64,000 nt of DNA from NCBI GenBank assembly GCA_003134685.1, contig PLCA01000009.1:124001-188000 (forward strand), written 5' to 3'. This document shows, one piece after another, positions 9,820-18,240 of the stretch (position 1 is its first letter; each line of letters starts with the position of its first letter). A program made the position numbers and the translations under genes. The DNA is from Gemmatimonadota bacterium. Its GTDB lineage: Bacteria > Gemmatimonadota > Gemmatimonadetes > Gemmatimonadales > Gemmatimonadaceae. The notes below the pieces were generated by a model. The model worked only from the letters and a program-made list of their open reading frames with translations. It was not told the origin of the DNA and made no database searches.

Positions 9820-10233
9820 ATGTCAACCTTGAAAACTTTGATGGCCGTCTCGCTGGCGGGGCTGTTCGTCCTCTCCGCCCACGCCTATGGTCAGACCGCG
9901 ACGTCTTCCGGCCCCCACATGATCGTCGTGAAGCTTGTTGAGACGGGGAAACCCATGCCCTACGCCTTCGAGCCCGCGATGGCTGTTGCGCAACGCGGCG
10001 ATACCCTCCGCTTTGTCGAGGCCGCAGGCGTAATGCACAACGTACACTTCACGAAGCAGGCGCCGGGTTCCAAACTCGGTAGCGCCGCAACAGGGCCATA
10101 CCTCATGACTAAAGGTCAGACGTACGACCTGGTGATCGACGGGCGGTTTACCGAAGGCACCTACGAGTATGTATGCCAACCTCATGAAATGATCGGGATG
10201 AAAGGCACGCTGGTCGTTAAGGGCGGCAAGTAG
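9820..10233 (+). CDS. Exported cupredoxin (plastocyanin-like blue copper protein)
   Basis: 137 aa. A signal peptide covers residues 1 to ~24 (hydrophobic core SLAGLFVLSA, cleavage near AYGQ). The copper site follows the plastocyanin/azurin order: a His in GVMHNVHF (H73 or H76) and the C-terminal loop YVCQPHEMIGM with C119, H122 and M127 (C-x2-H-x4-M). Such proteins carry electrons in the periplasm. The start ATG at 9820 directly precedes the signal peptide; the open frame upstream to 9604 has no coding features. A strong terminator hairpin follows 29 bp after the stop, so the gene is probably monocistronic. Confidence 0.9.
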   Translation: MSTLKTLMAVSLAGLFVLSAHAYGQTATSSGPHMIVVKLVETGKPMPYAFEPAMAVAQRGDTLRFVEAAGVMHNVHFTKQAPGSKLGSAATGPYLMTKGQTYDLVIDGRFTEGTYEYVCQPHEMIGMKGTLVVKGGK

Positions 10234-10262
10234 CGCCGTCGACGTAAGGGTCTCCTTTAATT

Positions 10263-10297
10263 GTCCCGCATTGGCTCATCGCTGATGCGGGACTTTT
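10263..10297 (+). terminator. Rho-independent terminator of the cupredoxin gene
   Basis: A perfect 9-bp stem, GTCCCGCAT (10263-10271) with ATGCGGGAC (10285-10293), a 13-nt loop and a following TTTT. It lies 29 bp after the cupredoxin stop. Confidence 0.8.
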
Positions 10298-10589
10298 ACA
10301 CCCCGTGAGTCGGCTCCCACCCGCCGAGCGGGACGAATCCGTTGCGGATCCAGACGTCGTCGGGGACCGCGGCAACCAGCTCGATTTGTTGAACCAGCCA
10401 CGCGTCGGAAAGCGCAATCAGGCGCGTGTATTCCGGATAGTGCGCGGTCTCGAGGCCGTCTCGAATGATCCTGGCTACGAACGCTACGGGTTCGACGGCC
10501 GGCAGCGCACCTTGAAAGTCGCGGCTTATCAACCGGTGCTCTAGCGGACTGGCTACGGCGATCATCGGAATCCGAAGCGTAATGTTCAA
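10296..10589 (-). CDS. Hypothetical protein, 97 aa, directly downstream of tyrA
   Basis: Not recognised. The frame begins at TTG 10589 and is the same frame as tyrA, open from the codon after the tyrA stop, with coding-like third-position GC. The chain has mixed hydrophobic stretches (VASPLEHRLISRDF, TRLIALSDAWLVQQIELVAAVPDDVW) but no known motif or signal. It might be a small downstream gene, a remnant of a larger protein, or chance open sequence. Low confidence in expression. Confidence 0.3.
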   Translation of the reverse strand: MNITLRIPMIAVASPLEHRLISRDFQGALPAVEPVAFVARIIRDGLETAHYPEYTRLIALSDAWLVQQIELVAAVPDDVWIRNGFVPLGGWEPTHGV

Positions 10590-10619
10590 CGGAGTCCGCC
10601 GATATTGCGGGGAATCGTG

Positions 10620-11738
10620 TCAGCGCGGCTGGACATTCGCGACATAGTCTGCTCCTCTCCGCATCAGTACCGTGAACTCCGCTTCGTCCCCGCGCTGAAC
10701 CGCGGACCTCAGCTGCTGCACCGCTGACATCAGGCCATTCAGGGCCGACGCTCCGTACTCGTTCAGCGACTGAATCTCAAAGTAAAGATGAGGGTTTTCG
10801 CTCGCTACCCGGCGCGCCACCTCGAGCTGCGCGTCAAAGGTCGTGCTTGAGAGCTGTTTCAACCTCTCCGCTTGTTCTCCGCTGTCGGCAAGCGCGGCAA
10901 GAAACGCGATGTTGACCGCGTGCGACAATCCGAGGATGTAAGCCACGGTACGATCGTGCGCATCCAGATCCATCTCCACCTGCACGGCCATCGTCGAAGA
11001 GAACAGATCCCGCGCTCGTCGAGTAGCCTCGGGCACTCCGACATCCACGAAGATGACATGGCGGCCGGAGAGGAGATCGGTATCCGGACCAAACATCGGA
11101 TGGACCGAGGTTACGAGCACCCCCGCCTCGAACAGTTTGGTCAGTCCAGGGCGCAGCGGAGTTTTCAGAGAGCCCACGTCGAACACGACTCCTCTTGGTT
11201 TTCGTGCGGCGAGCTCTTCGAGAATTGCGGCGGACTGCCGGAGCGGAGCAGCGACAATAAGGATGTCGTGCTCGAGCGCCGACGTGCGCCAGTCGTTCAG
11301 ATGCGGAAACTCGCCCACCGGGCCGGCCGGATCCGCGATTTCGACCGTGAACCCCTGTGAATGGAGAAATCGGGCGAACCAGCGTCCCATTTTGCCCGCG
11401 CCGCCGATGATCAAGACTTTCCTGCCTTCTCCTTCCGTGCTGGCAAGAACTCTGTCTTGTTCCTGAACCGTGAGTGACGCGCGAATCAGCAGCAGCGCAA
11501 GGCGCTCGGCGAAATTGGGATCGAGATCGAGCCCGGTGGCGACACGCCTCACTCGTCCGATCACCTCTTTTTCCTGCCCGAAGTCACGGGTCGAGCGGCC
11601 TTCTCTGGCTTTGATGCGACCGATCTCGCTCGCGATCGCCTGCCGCTGAGCGACAAGCCCGAGGATGGATTCATCGAGCCGGGCGAGCTCGCTACGGAGT
11701 GTTGAAAGCTCGGGGAATGGAGGCTGCGGTGGGCTCAA
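10620..11738 (-). CDS. tyrA: Bifunctional chorismate mutase / prephenate dehydrogenase
   Basis: 372 aa, matching the E. coli TyrA type. Residues 1 to ~90 form an AroQ chorismate mutase helix bundle ([20 protein letters not shown], then the [21 protein letters not shown] active-site stretch). From ~105 a Rossmann dehydrogenase domain begins with [19 protein letters not shown], followed by [10 protein letters not shown] with the catalytic His region, and [15 protein letters not shown]. The protein converts chorismate to prephenate and then to 4-hydroxyphenylpyruvate for tyrosine synthesis. Start is TTG 11738, the only initiator that keeps the whole mutase domain. It lies 20 bp after the LURP-one-like gene. 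Confidence 0.92.
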   Translation of the reverse strand: MSPPQPPFPELSTLRSELARLDESILGLVAQRQAIASEIGRIKAREGRSTRDFGQEKEVIGRVRRVATGLDLDPNFAERLALLLIRASLTVQEQDRVLASTEGEGRKVLIIGGAGKMGRWFARFLHSQGFTVEIADPAGPVGEFPHLNDWRTSALEHDILIVAAPLRQSAAILEELAARKPRGVVFDVGSLKTPLRPGLTKLFEAGVLVTSVHPMFGPDTDLLSGRHVIFVDVGVPEATRRARDLFSSTMAVQVEMDLDAHDRTVAYILGLSHAVNIAFLAALADSGEQAERLKQLSSTTFDAQLEVARRVASENPHLYFEIQSLNEYGASALNGLMSAVQQLRSAVQRGDEAEFTVLMRRGADYVANVQPR

Positions 11739-11758
11739 GTGTGGGTCGCCGGTGGTGA

Positions 11759-12223
11759 CTAGGACGCCGCTGCCGCGTTCTGGCGCTTCCAGATTACAAA
11801 AGCGAGCCAGAACACAAAAACCCGGATTGCCAACGGCCAGTCGCTCGGCAGGTCGATGTTGGAGCGGCGCGTGAATATGCCGAGTGGATAGACACTGCCT
11901 AGCTGCCTCTCGCCATCGAACAATCCGAAGCGCCGGCTCAGAGGTGTGAGCTTGCGCAGCAAAAGCAGTTGATTCGGCAGCTCCACCTCGAACTGGTTCC
12001 GGAACAAGCTCGGCTTCCTCGCGCGCGCGACGACATTGCCGTTGTGCTCGAGCACGAAGTCGCCGCTGAATTGTCCTTCCCGATAGAGCTGGTACGTGCC
12101 TTCGCCGATCTCGAGCACGGCCCTGTCGCGCCAGATGGAAGCCTCGACTTCACCCAGCAAGTTGTCATTCTGCTGGAGTCGAAAGTTGCTGGAGAAGATG
12201 TTAGTCGGGATTGCTTCCAGCAT
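11759..12223 (-). CDS. LURP-one/tubby-fold-like protein, paralogue of the 29.7-kb gene
   Basis: 154 aa. The chain is a run of short beta strands with regular G/N turns ([26 protein letters not shown]) and ends in a hydrophobic helix ([16 protein letters not shown]), which fits LURP-one-related or scramblase-like small beta-barrel proteins with a membrane tail; the fold is inference. It aligns along its whole length with the product at 29721-30185, which is also 154 aa, sharing patterns such as G-T-Y-x-x-Y-R, F-x-V-E-L and I-D-L-P-S-D-W. It is placed between a sugar isomerase-like gene (13 bp) and tyrA (20 bp). Confidence 0.75.
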   Translation of the reverse strand: MLEAIPTNIFSSNFRLQQNDNLLGEVEASIWRDRAVLEIGEGTYQLYREGQFSGDFVLEHNGNVVARARKPSLFRNQFEVELPNQLLLLRKLTPLSRRFGLFDGERQLGSVYPLGIFTRRSNIDLPSDWPLAIRVFVFWLAFVIWKRQNAAAAS

Positions 12224-12236
12224 CTGGCCCTCTGGG

Positions 12237-13136
12237 CTAGGCCGCAGTGGTAGGTGCCCCGAGTCCCGCGAGCACGCCCCGCATGTACGCGAACGACTGC
12301 TTCATTCCCGGCATCGGGTCGTCGGCGTCGATCTCGTACTCGAGATTGACGTAGCCGGCATATCGCATTGCGCGGAGCTGGCGGAAGATTTCCACGATGG
12401 GGATCTTCCCCTCGCCGACGATGCACTGGCTCTCCATCACTTTCAGATCGCGCAGATCCTTGACGTGCATGTCGAGGAGGCGCGGTCCGGCATCGACAAC
12501 TGCGCGCACGACGTCCGTGCCCGTGCGCACCGTGTGGCCGACGTCTATGCACAGCCCAATGCGAGGGTCCATCCCCTTTACCACTTTGAGGACATCGTAC
12601 GGCGACGAGAAATCCTTGTCCTCGGGGCCGTGGTTGTGGATTGCGATCTTGATGTTGTATTGCTTCGCGAACTTCTCGACGCGCGGGAGCACGCTTGGGT
12701 GGCAAGTGCTGACCATCACCGGCATCCCCGCCGCTTTGGCGTAGTCGAAGTACTTCCGCACACCGTCGTCGGTGTCAGTCTCGAAGGTGATCAGTCCGCC
12801 GCCGACGATGTGCAGACCCGCCGCATCCACCTCGGCTCGCGCCGCGGCGATTTCCGCCGGCGATGCGTCGTAGGGCAGGTGCACCGACTTGAAGTTGATG
12901 TACGGCGTGCCGAGGGCCTTGGTCATCTCGATGGCCTTCTCGCGCGAGAAGTTCCGGAGCGAATAGCTGGCGACGCCGAGCTTCACGCCGACGTCCTCGG
13001 TCGGTGGAAGCGCGACGGGGGGCCGGCCTGTGGCTAGCGCAGCGCGGACGGCGTCTGGTTTTGTGAAGGCAGCGCCCAGGGCGCCGAGGGCGGCGAATTT
13101 GAGAAAGCCTCGGCGGGGCACGTCGTGCTTGGACAT
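12237..13136 (-). CDS. Tat-exported sugar phosphate isomerase/epimerase-like TIM barrel protein
   Basis: 299 aa. Starts with a twin-arginine signal (VPRRGFLKFAALGALGAAF). The rest is a xylose isomerase-like (AP endonuclease 2) TIM barrel: LGVASYSLRNFSREKAIEM, IAIHNHGPEDKDF, GLCIDVGHTVRTG and YVNLEYEIDADDPM, carrying the metal-binding His, Asp and Glu residues usual in this superfamily. Exported members act on sugars or cyclitols, substrate unknown. It heads a short minus-strand set with the LURP-one-like gene and tyrA, divergent from the DUF5916 gene. Confidence 0.87.
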   Translation of the reverse strand: MSKHDVPRRGFLKFAALGALGAAFTKPDAVRAALATGRPPVALPPTEDVGVKLGVASYSLRNFSREKAIEMTKALGTPYINFKSVHLPYDASPAEIAAARAEVDAAGLHIVGGGLITFETDTDDGVRKYFDYAKAAGMPVMVSTCHPSVLPRVEKFAKQYNIKIAIHNHGPEDKDFSSPYDVLKVVKGMDPRIGLCIDVGHTVRTGTDVVRAVVDAGPRLLDMHVKDLRDLKVMESQCIVGEGKIPIVEIFRQLRAMRYAGYVNLEYEIDADDPMPGMKQSFAYMRGVLAGLGAPTTAA

Positions 13137-13240
13137 CGTTCTCCTCTTGGGGGGTCCTTGCGAAACGCGGGGTGGATACTTACTTCGACCACTTGCCTAA
13201 ACGATGAACCCGGCGCCGCGCGTCCGCTAGCGGCGCTATC

Positions 13241-15595
13241 ATGTTTTGTCCCGCTCCGACACTCGCTATGCTCTCGACCCTGTTCCTGGTAGCGCGCTTC
13301 GCCGTGATCATGCTTGGCACGACCTACATCGGGCGCGAGAATCAGCTGAACGTTCGCATTCCCCGCCTCACGGCCGAAGTGACCGTCGACGGGGTGCTCA
13401 ACGAGCCGGTGTGGCAGCAGGCGGACGTGCTCACCGGATTCTCTGAGTTCTCGCCGCACGATGGCATTCCCGCGGCCGATTCCACGCAAGTGCTCGTCTG
13501 GTATTCGCCGACCGCCATGTACTTCGGCATCCGCGCTTTCGAGCCGCACGGGGCGGTGCACGCGACGCTCGCGGATCGCGACAAAATTGCCTCCGATGAC
13601 AACGTGCAGATCATGCTCGGGACCTTTCACGATCATCGCCAGGCCTATGTCTTCGGGGTGAACCCGCTCGGCGTCCAGATGGACGGCACCATAGTGGAGC
13701 AGGGGCAGGTCCTCACCGGTGCGTGGACGCCCACGCTCTCCGGACGGGTCGCGCCTGATCTGAGTCAGGACTTCGTGTTCACGTCAAAGGGGCGATTGAC
13801 CGACTACGGCTACGAGGTCGAGATCCGGATCCCGCTCAAAAGTCTCAAGTACCAGTCTGGTGACGAGCAGAGCTGGGATCTCAACATCGTGCGCGAGGTT
13901 CAGCACTCGGGAGCGGAAGATTCCTGGGTGCCCGCCAAGCGCTCGAACACGTCCTTTCTCGCGCAGTCTGGCACGCTCGAAGGGTTGACGGGACTAACGC
14001 GTGGACTCGTGCTCGATGTGAATCCATCGGTTACCGAGAGGGTTAGCGGAGGCCCGGGACCGAATGGGTGGGGATACGATCGCGCGGCGCCGCAACTGGG
14101 AGGGCGAGTCCAATGGGGGATTACCAACACCCTCACGCTCAACGGGGCTGTGAATCCCGATTTCGCGGAGGTGGAGTCCGACGCTGGGCAATTCGTAATC
14201 GATCCCCGCCAGGCGCTTTTCTTCCCGGAGAAACGGCCATTCTTCCTCGAGGGACTGGACCAGTTCAATACGCCGCACAACCTCATTTACACGCGACGGA
14301 TAGTCAAGCCGGATGCAGCCGTCAAGCTGACGGGCAAAGTCGCCGGCACGAGCATCGGTGTGCTCTCGGGCGCTGATGACCGAAGCCTGTCGCCGTCCGG
14401 GCGCGACAGAGCGATCTACAACATCATCCGCGCGCAGCGAGACATCGGCGGGCAGTCGCGAATCGGCGTCGCGTACACGGATCGCGTCCTCGGTGCCGAT
14501 TACAATCGCGTTGCCGATGTGGATGGCCGGGTTGTGTTCGGAGACGTTTACAGCACTTCGTTTCAGGCTGCGGGCAGCTTCGACAAGACGGGTGGAGTTG
14601 TGCGCAATGCGCCGCTCTGGGAAGGCGTGTTCGCGCGCAACGGCAAGCAGTTCGGCTTGCGCTATGTGTTGACCGGAATCAGCGAAGATTTCCGCGCGGG
14701 GAGTGGCTTCATCTCGCGGCCGGGAATCGTACACGCGGGTGTCGATCACCATTTGACCTGGTTCGGGGAACGTGGGTCGAAGGTCGAGTCGCTTACGGGC
14801 GACATCCTGCTCGACGACCAGTGGCAGTATTCGCATTTCATCCATCGCGGTGACGCGCAGGACAAGAAGTTTCACGTCAGTGGGAATGCAGGTCTGCGGG
14901 GCGGATGGAATATTGGGCTGGGCTTTTTCTTGGAGACATTCGGCTTCGACCGGGGCCTGTACTCCAACTATCGGATTCTTTCGCCGGCGGGCGACACGTT
15001 GCCATTCGTGGGCAGGCCGCGCATCACCAATCACGATTACGTGTTCACGCTGGTGACACCGCAGTGGTCGATCTTTAGTGGGAACCTCCTATATGTCGGT
15101 GGCCAGGATGAAAATTTCTTCGAGTGGGCGCAAGCGAATATAGATCTCGTACAGCTCGGGCTGAGCGTGAGGCCGAGTGACAGGGCGCGCATTGACGGAA
15201 CCCTGGCGTACCAGGACTACTGGCGGCGCAGCGATCACAGCCTGGTCGGGCGAAACGTAATTCCTCGCGTGAAGCTCGAGTATCAGCTCACGCGCGCGAT
15301 CTTCATGCGGCTCGTCGGAGAATACGATCTGAGTGAGAACGACGATCTGCGCGACGAGACGCGGACGAACTATCCGCTCATTATTGGAGGTCGGCTCGCG
15401 ACGGCATCGCGCGCGCGATCACTGCATGGCGATTATCTGTTCTCCTACCAGCCTACGCCGGGAACGGTGCTGTTTCTCGGATACGGCAGCCAGGCGGACG
15501 GCGTTCCCGACGAGACGCAACGGTTCAACTGGCAGCCGCTCACGCGCACGTCGGATTATTTCTTTGTGAAGTACTCTTACTTGCTGCGGATGTAG
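13241..15595 (+). CDS. DUF5916 outer-membrane protein with N-terminal CBM9-like domain
   Basis: 784 aa. A hydrophobic N-terminus (MLSTLFLVARFAVIMLG) serves as signal. Residues ~45-210 resemble a family 9 carbohydrate-binding (DOMON-like) domain (EVTVDGVLNEPVWQQADVL, then VWYSPTAMYFGIRAFEPHG). The remainder is a DUF5916 beta barrel, recognised by GAVNPDFAEVESDAGQF and LFFPEKRPFFLEGLDQF and by alternating aromatic strands to a C-terminal Y-S-Y-L-L-R-M. These proteins are common in Gemmatimonadota and Bacteroidota envelopes; the transported or bound ligand is unknown. The first ATG (13241) is kept; ATG 13268 would also leave a signal peptide. Confidence 0.88.
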   Translation: MFCPAPTLAMLSTLFLVARFAVIMLGTTYIGRENQLNVRIPRLTAEVTVDGVLNEPVWQQADVLTGFSEFSPHDGIPAADSTQVLVWYSPTAMYFGIRAFEPHGAVHATLADRDKIASDDNVQIMLGTFHDHRQAYVFGVNPLGVQMDGTIVEQGQVLTGAWTPTLSGRVAPDLSQDFVFTSKGRLTDYGYEVEIRIPLKSLKYQSGDEQSWDLNIVREVQHSGAEDSWVPAKRSNTSFLAQSGTLEGLTGLTRGLVLDVNPSVTERVSGGPGPNGWGYDRAAPQLGGRVQWGITNTLTLNGAVNPDFAEVESDAGQFVIDPRQALFFPEKRPFFLEGLDQFNTPHNLIYTRRIVKPDAAVKLTGKVAGTSIGVLSGADDRSLSPSGRDRAIYNIIRAQRDIGGQSRIGVAYTDRVLGADYNRVADVDGRVVFGDVYSTSFQAAGSFDKTGGVVRNAPLWEGVFARNGKQFGLRYVLTGISEDFRAGSGFISRPGIVHAGVDHHLTWFGERGSKVESLTGDILLDDQWQYSHFIHRGDAQDKKFHVSGNAGLRGGWNIGLGFFLETFGFDRGLYSNYRILSPAGDTLPFVGRPRITNHDYVFTLVTPQWSIFSGNLLYVGGQDENFFEWAQANIDLVQLGLSVRPSDRARIDGTLAYQDYWRRSDHSLVGRNVIPRVKLEYQLTRAIFMRLVGEYDLSENDDLRDETRTNYPLIIGGRLATASRARSLHGDYLFSYQPTPGTVLFLGYGSQADGVPDETQRFNWQPLTRTSDYFFVKYSYLLRM

Positions 15596-15642
15596 CTGCG
15601 TGACACGCTCAAGGTGATCTATCTCTCGGGCTATGCGCGCTT

Positions 15643-16227
15643 TTACCCGCGGAGCGCCGGAATCGCCAACAGAATTGCGGCAACGAGCCCCAGCCCCATC
15701 GATCCGAACCAGACGAATCGCGAACCCGTGAGTGCAGCGATCGCACCCAGCGCGATAGCTATCTGGAGCAGCGCGACTGCGGGCGCATAGATCTGGTGCT
15801 GAGAGAGAAGAACTTCGGCCTCATGCGACTTCTCATCTCTTTGGTGCTCGAGCTCGGTTGCCTTCCGACTGATGGAGTCCTGCTGGGCGAGGTAGCGCGC
15901 TGATTCCGCCGCCAAGCGCGGCGGCGCGGATTTCCCAGCCGCTTCCCAGCTATTTATCGCACTCGCTGTGACGGCCCCTTTTATCCCCTTCGCCTGGTAG
16001 TACGCCCACTGATCCGATGCCTGCGCTTGCAGGCGTGTCGCATCGGTCTTCAAGACGAGAGCTTCGTTCACCGTTGCTCCCGCCTTGAGAGAGGCTATCG
16101 CCGCGAGCGCGGCGAGCAACGCCGTTGTCAGAGAGATCCAGCGCAGGAACGATCCTCCGCGCTTTTCCCGCTGCTCGTCGATCCTTTCTCGGAGCGCGTC
16201 GGTGTCGATTTCGGTTTCTTCGGGCAT
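15643..16227 (-). CDS. DUF4337-like membrane protein
   Basis: 194 aa. Short acidic/basic N-terminus, a first transmembrane helix (RWISLTTALLAALAAIASLKAG), a charged coiled-coil middle that starts DQWAYYQAKGIKG and continues ISRKATELEHQRDEKSHEAE, then two closing transmembrane helices. The DQWAYYQAK-type motif and the 1+2 helix layout are those of DUF4337. Function unknown; inner membrane location expected. ATG 16227 was chosen because the frame upstream lacks hydrophobic or conserved content. Confidence 0.8.
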   Translation of the reverse strand: MPEETEIDTDALRERIDEQREKRGGSFLRWISLTTALLAALAAIASLKAGATVNEALVLKTDATRLQAQASDQWAYYQAKGIKGAVTASAINSWEAAGKSAPPRLAAESARYLAQQDSISRKATELEHQRDEKSHEAEVLLSQHQIYAPAVALLQIAIALGAIAALTGSRFVWFGSMGLGLVAAILLAIPALRG

Positions 16228-16418
16228 GGTGAATAACCTAACCCGATCCACCGCCGAGGACACCTGTCCACGGACCACATCCCAATACCGATGTGGGGAT
16301 TGTGCGAGCACAATCCCACTCAGCCGGTTTCGCGGGGGCGGGAGGTAGGTCGAAGATGTATGCAGTCAGGAGTGCGGTCAAGAAACCTGGCTGCCTCTCC
16401 CGCCGTACGGTTGAGCCA

Positions 16419-17612
16419 ATGAAGACAATCGCAACATTCCTCGCGTTCATCATCGCCGGCTGCTCGGGCCTGGAGGCGAGTCGACTGCCGGCGCCGGTCG
16501 TCGTTCCATTCGAGCTCCGGGGTGACTGCGCGCTTGTACGCGTCGAAGTGAACGGACATCCCACACTGCTCATACTCGATACGGGATCGGGTGCGCTCGT
16601 GCTCGATAGCGCATTCGCGCGATTGGCGGAAGTAGAGTGGTCGCGGTTCATGCACGGCACAGCGGTGGGGAGCGGCAATACAAGCGTAAGGATCGGAAAC
16701 GCGCGGAGTGTTCGGGTGGGAACAGCAGCGCTGTCGAATGTCCGGGTGGCATCGGTGGACATCCACGATGTCCAGGCAAGGGTGGGATACGACGTCCAGG
16801 GGGCATTAGGATACGAGCTGTTCGAGAGCTATGTCGTGGCGATCGACTATCAAGCGAAAACAATCACTCTCCACGAGCCCGCGGAATTTCAGTATACGGG
16901 CTCCGGCGTTGTAGTCCCGCTCACCTTTGAGCACCGCTTGCCGGTGATCAACGCGTCGATCGTCACGCGCACGAGGGGGACGATCCCCGCCAATCTTCAC
17001 CTGGACTTGGGCTCGACAGCCTATGCGCTTCGTCTATCCAACGGGTTCGTCACCAGGAACGGCATCGCGCACGACACGACTACGATGGCCGGTATATTTG
17101 GGACGGGCGTCGGCGGAACTCTGGAAGGACAGCTCCTCCGAATTCCACAGCTGAGAATCGGAAAGCTGGAAATCAATCGGCCCAGCACCGCGCTCTCGAG
17201 TGCGACGGATGGAGCATTCGGAATGAATGCAGCGGCCGACGGGACGATCGGTGTGCCAGTGGTGCGCAGGTCGAGATTGATCATCGATTACCCGCATTCG
17301 AGAGCGATCCTGGAGCCCCAGAAAAACTTCTCGCTTCCTGACTCTATCGACGCCAGTGGTCTCACGTTGCGGCGCGAAATTGGAGCGGAAGCTCCGATCG
17401 AGGTGGCGTACGTGGCCAAGGGCAGCGCCGGCGATACGGCCGGGATTCAGCCTGGAGACGAGCTCCTGAGCATCGATGGCGCGAATGTCGGGAGCCCGAA
17501 CCCACAGCCCGCGCGGGATCTGTTGCGCGCCGCAGGGAAAACGAGACAGCTCGTGCTTCGCCGCGGTACCGACACGCTGAGTGTAAGCCTGCATCTCAGG
17601 ATGATCATTTAG
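16419..17612 (+). CDS. Retropepsin-like aspartyl protease lipoprotein with C-terminal PDZ domain
   Basis: 397 aa. Lipoprotein signal MKTIATFLAFIIAGC with lipobox IAGC. Residues ~30-155 hold an aspartyl protease-like domain with the active-site motif LILDTGSGALVLD and the flap/closing ALGYELFESYVVAIDY. A second related lobe has HLDLGSTAYALRL, where the expected D-T-G reads D-L-G, so this half may be inactive. Residues ~310-397 form a PDZ domain (KGSAGDTAGIQPGDELLSID). It is probably an envelope protease or peptide-binding protein. Start is the ATG that opens the lipoprotein signal. A bidirectional terminator follows at 17652. A related protease without PDZ is at 30253. Confidence 0.87.
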   Translation: MKTIATFLAFIIAGCSGLEASRLPAPVVVPFELRGDCALVRVEVNGHPTLLILDTGSGALVLDSAFARLAEVEWSRFMHGTAVGSGNTSVRIGNARSVRVGTAALSNVRVASVDIHDVQARVGYDVQGALGYELFESYVVAIDYQAKTITLHEPAEFQYTGSGVVVPLTFEHRLPVINASIVTRTRGTIPANLHLDLGSTAYALRLSNGFVTRNGIAHDTTTMAGIFGTGVGGTLEGQLLRIPQLRIGKLEINRPSTALSSATDGAFGMNAAADGTIGVPVVRRSRLIIDYPHSRAILEPQKNFSLPDSIDASGLTLRREIGAEAPIEVAYVAKGSAGDTAGIQPGDELLSIDGANVGSPNPQPARDLLRAAGKTRQLVLRRGTDTLSVSLHLRMII

Positions 17613-17651
17613 CCCATCCCGCGCTCAAGGCGACGTGATCGTAGCAAAACA

Positions 17652-17681
17652 AAAGAGCCCGGCAAATATGCCGGGCTCTTT
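17652..17681 (+). terminator. Bidirectional rho-independent terminator
   Basis: A perfect 13-bp stem, AAAGAGCCCGGCA (17652-17664) with TGCCGGGCTCTTT (17669-17681), and a 4-nt loop. It has A-runs before and T after, so it works in either direction. It closes the protease gene at 17612. Confidence 0.88.
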
Positions 17682-17802
17682 CTACGATGCGTGTTGCAAT
17701 CTCGCCTGCGCTGGTACATGGTTGTGGCAGTCTCGCGATGGAGTATGCACCCACCCCCCTTTGACGCGCGCGCACGTCGAGGTGGAACGACGCGGTGAAT
17801 TT

Positions 17803-18240
17803 ATGACGTTGGGTAGTCAGCTCGTCTTGCTGTTCGTTCTCCCGATTCCGATTGCGTGCATCACGTGGACCGTGACGCACGAGGATCTGTTTCGCGAGCC
17901 TCGCGACTGGTTCGCCGCGAAAAGCAGATCGGCCCGGAGCCTATACTCGCGCAAATTCTTCTACGTGTTCACGTGCGAGTATTGCTTCAGCCACTATGTC
18001 ACCGCCTTCTTCCTCTTTATCACTCGTTACACGCTCGTGTTCGATGACTGGCGAGGCTATCTCATCGCGGGCTTCTCGCTCGTCTGGATCGCCAACGTCT
18101 ACATGAGCTTCTTTGGCAGATTGCGCCTGGAGATTCAGGAAGATCGGTTGGCAGTCGACGCAGGAGAAGAACGCGCTGAAGTCACGGACGCGCAGAACGA
18201 TCCTGGAAAGCCGCGTGGCCGCCCGCCGAAAAAGTCGTGA
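17803..18240 (+). CDS. Small integral membrane protein
   Basis: 145 aa. The N-terminal helix SQLVLLFVLPIPIACITWTV is followed by a region with CEYC (FTCEYCFSHYVTAFFL) that could bind metal or form a disulfide, then two more hydrophobic segments, and a charged C-terminus ending in GRPRG-like basic residues (KPRGRPPKKS). ATG 17803 was chosen because it opens the first membrane helix; upstream frame overlaps the terminator. The stop overlaps the GTG of the carboxylesterase gene as GTGA, so both are probably one transcript. No family recognised beyond similarity to DUF-type proteins with a C-x-x-C membrane edge. Confidence 0.72.
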   Translation: MTLGSQLVLLFVLPIPIACITWTVTHEDLFREPRDWFAAKSRSARSLYSRKFFYVFTCEYCFSHYVTAFFLFITRYTLVFDDWRGYLIAGFSLVWIANVYMSFFGRLRLEIQEDRLAVDAGEERAEVTDAQNDPGKPRGRPPKKS

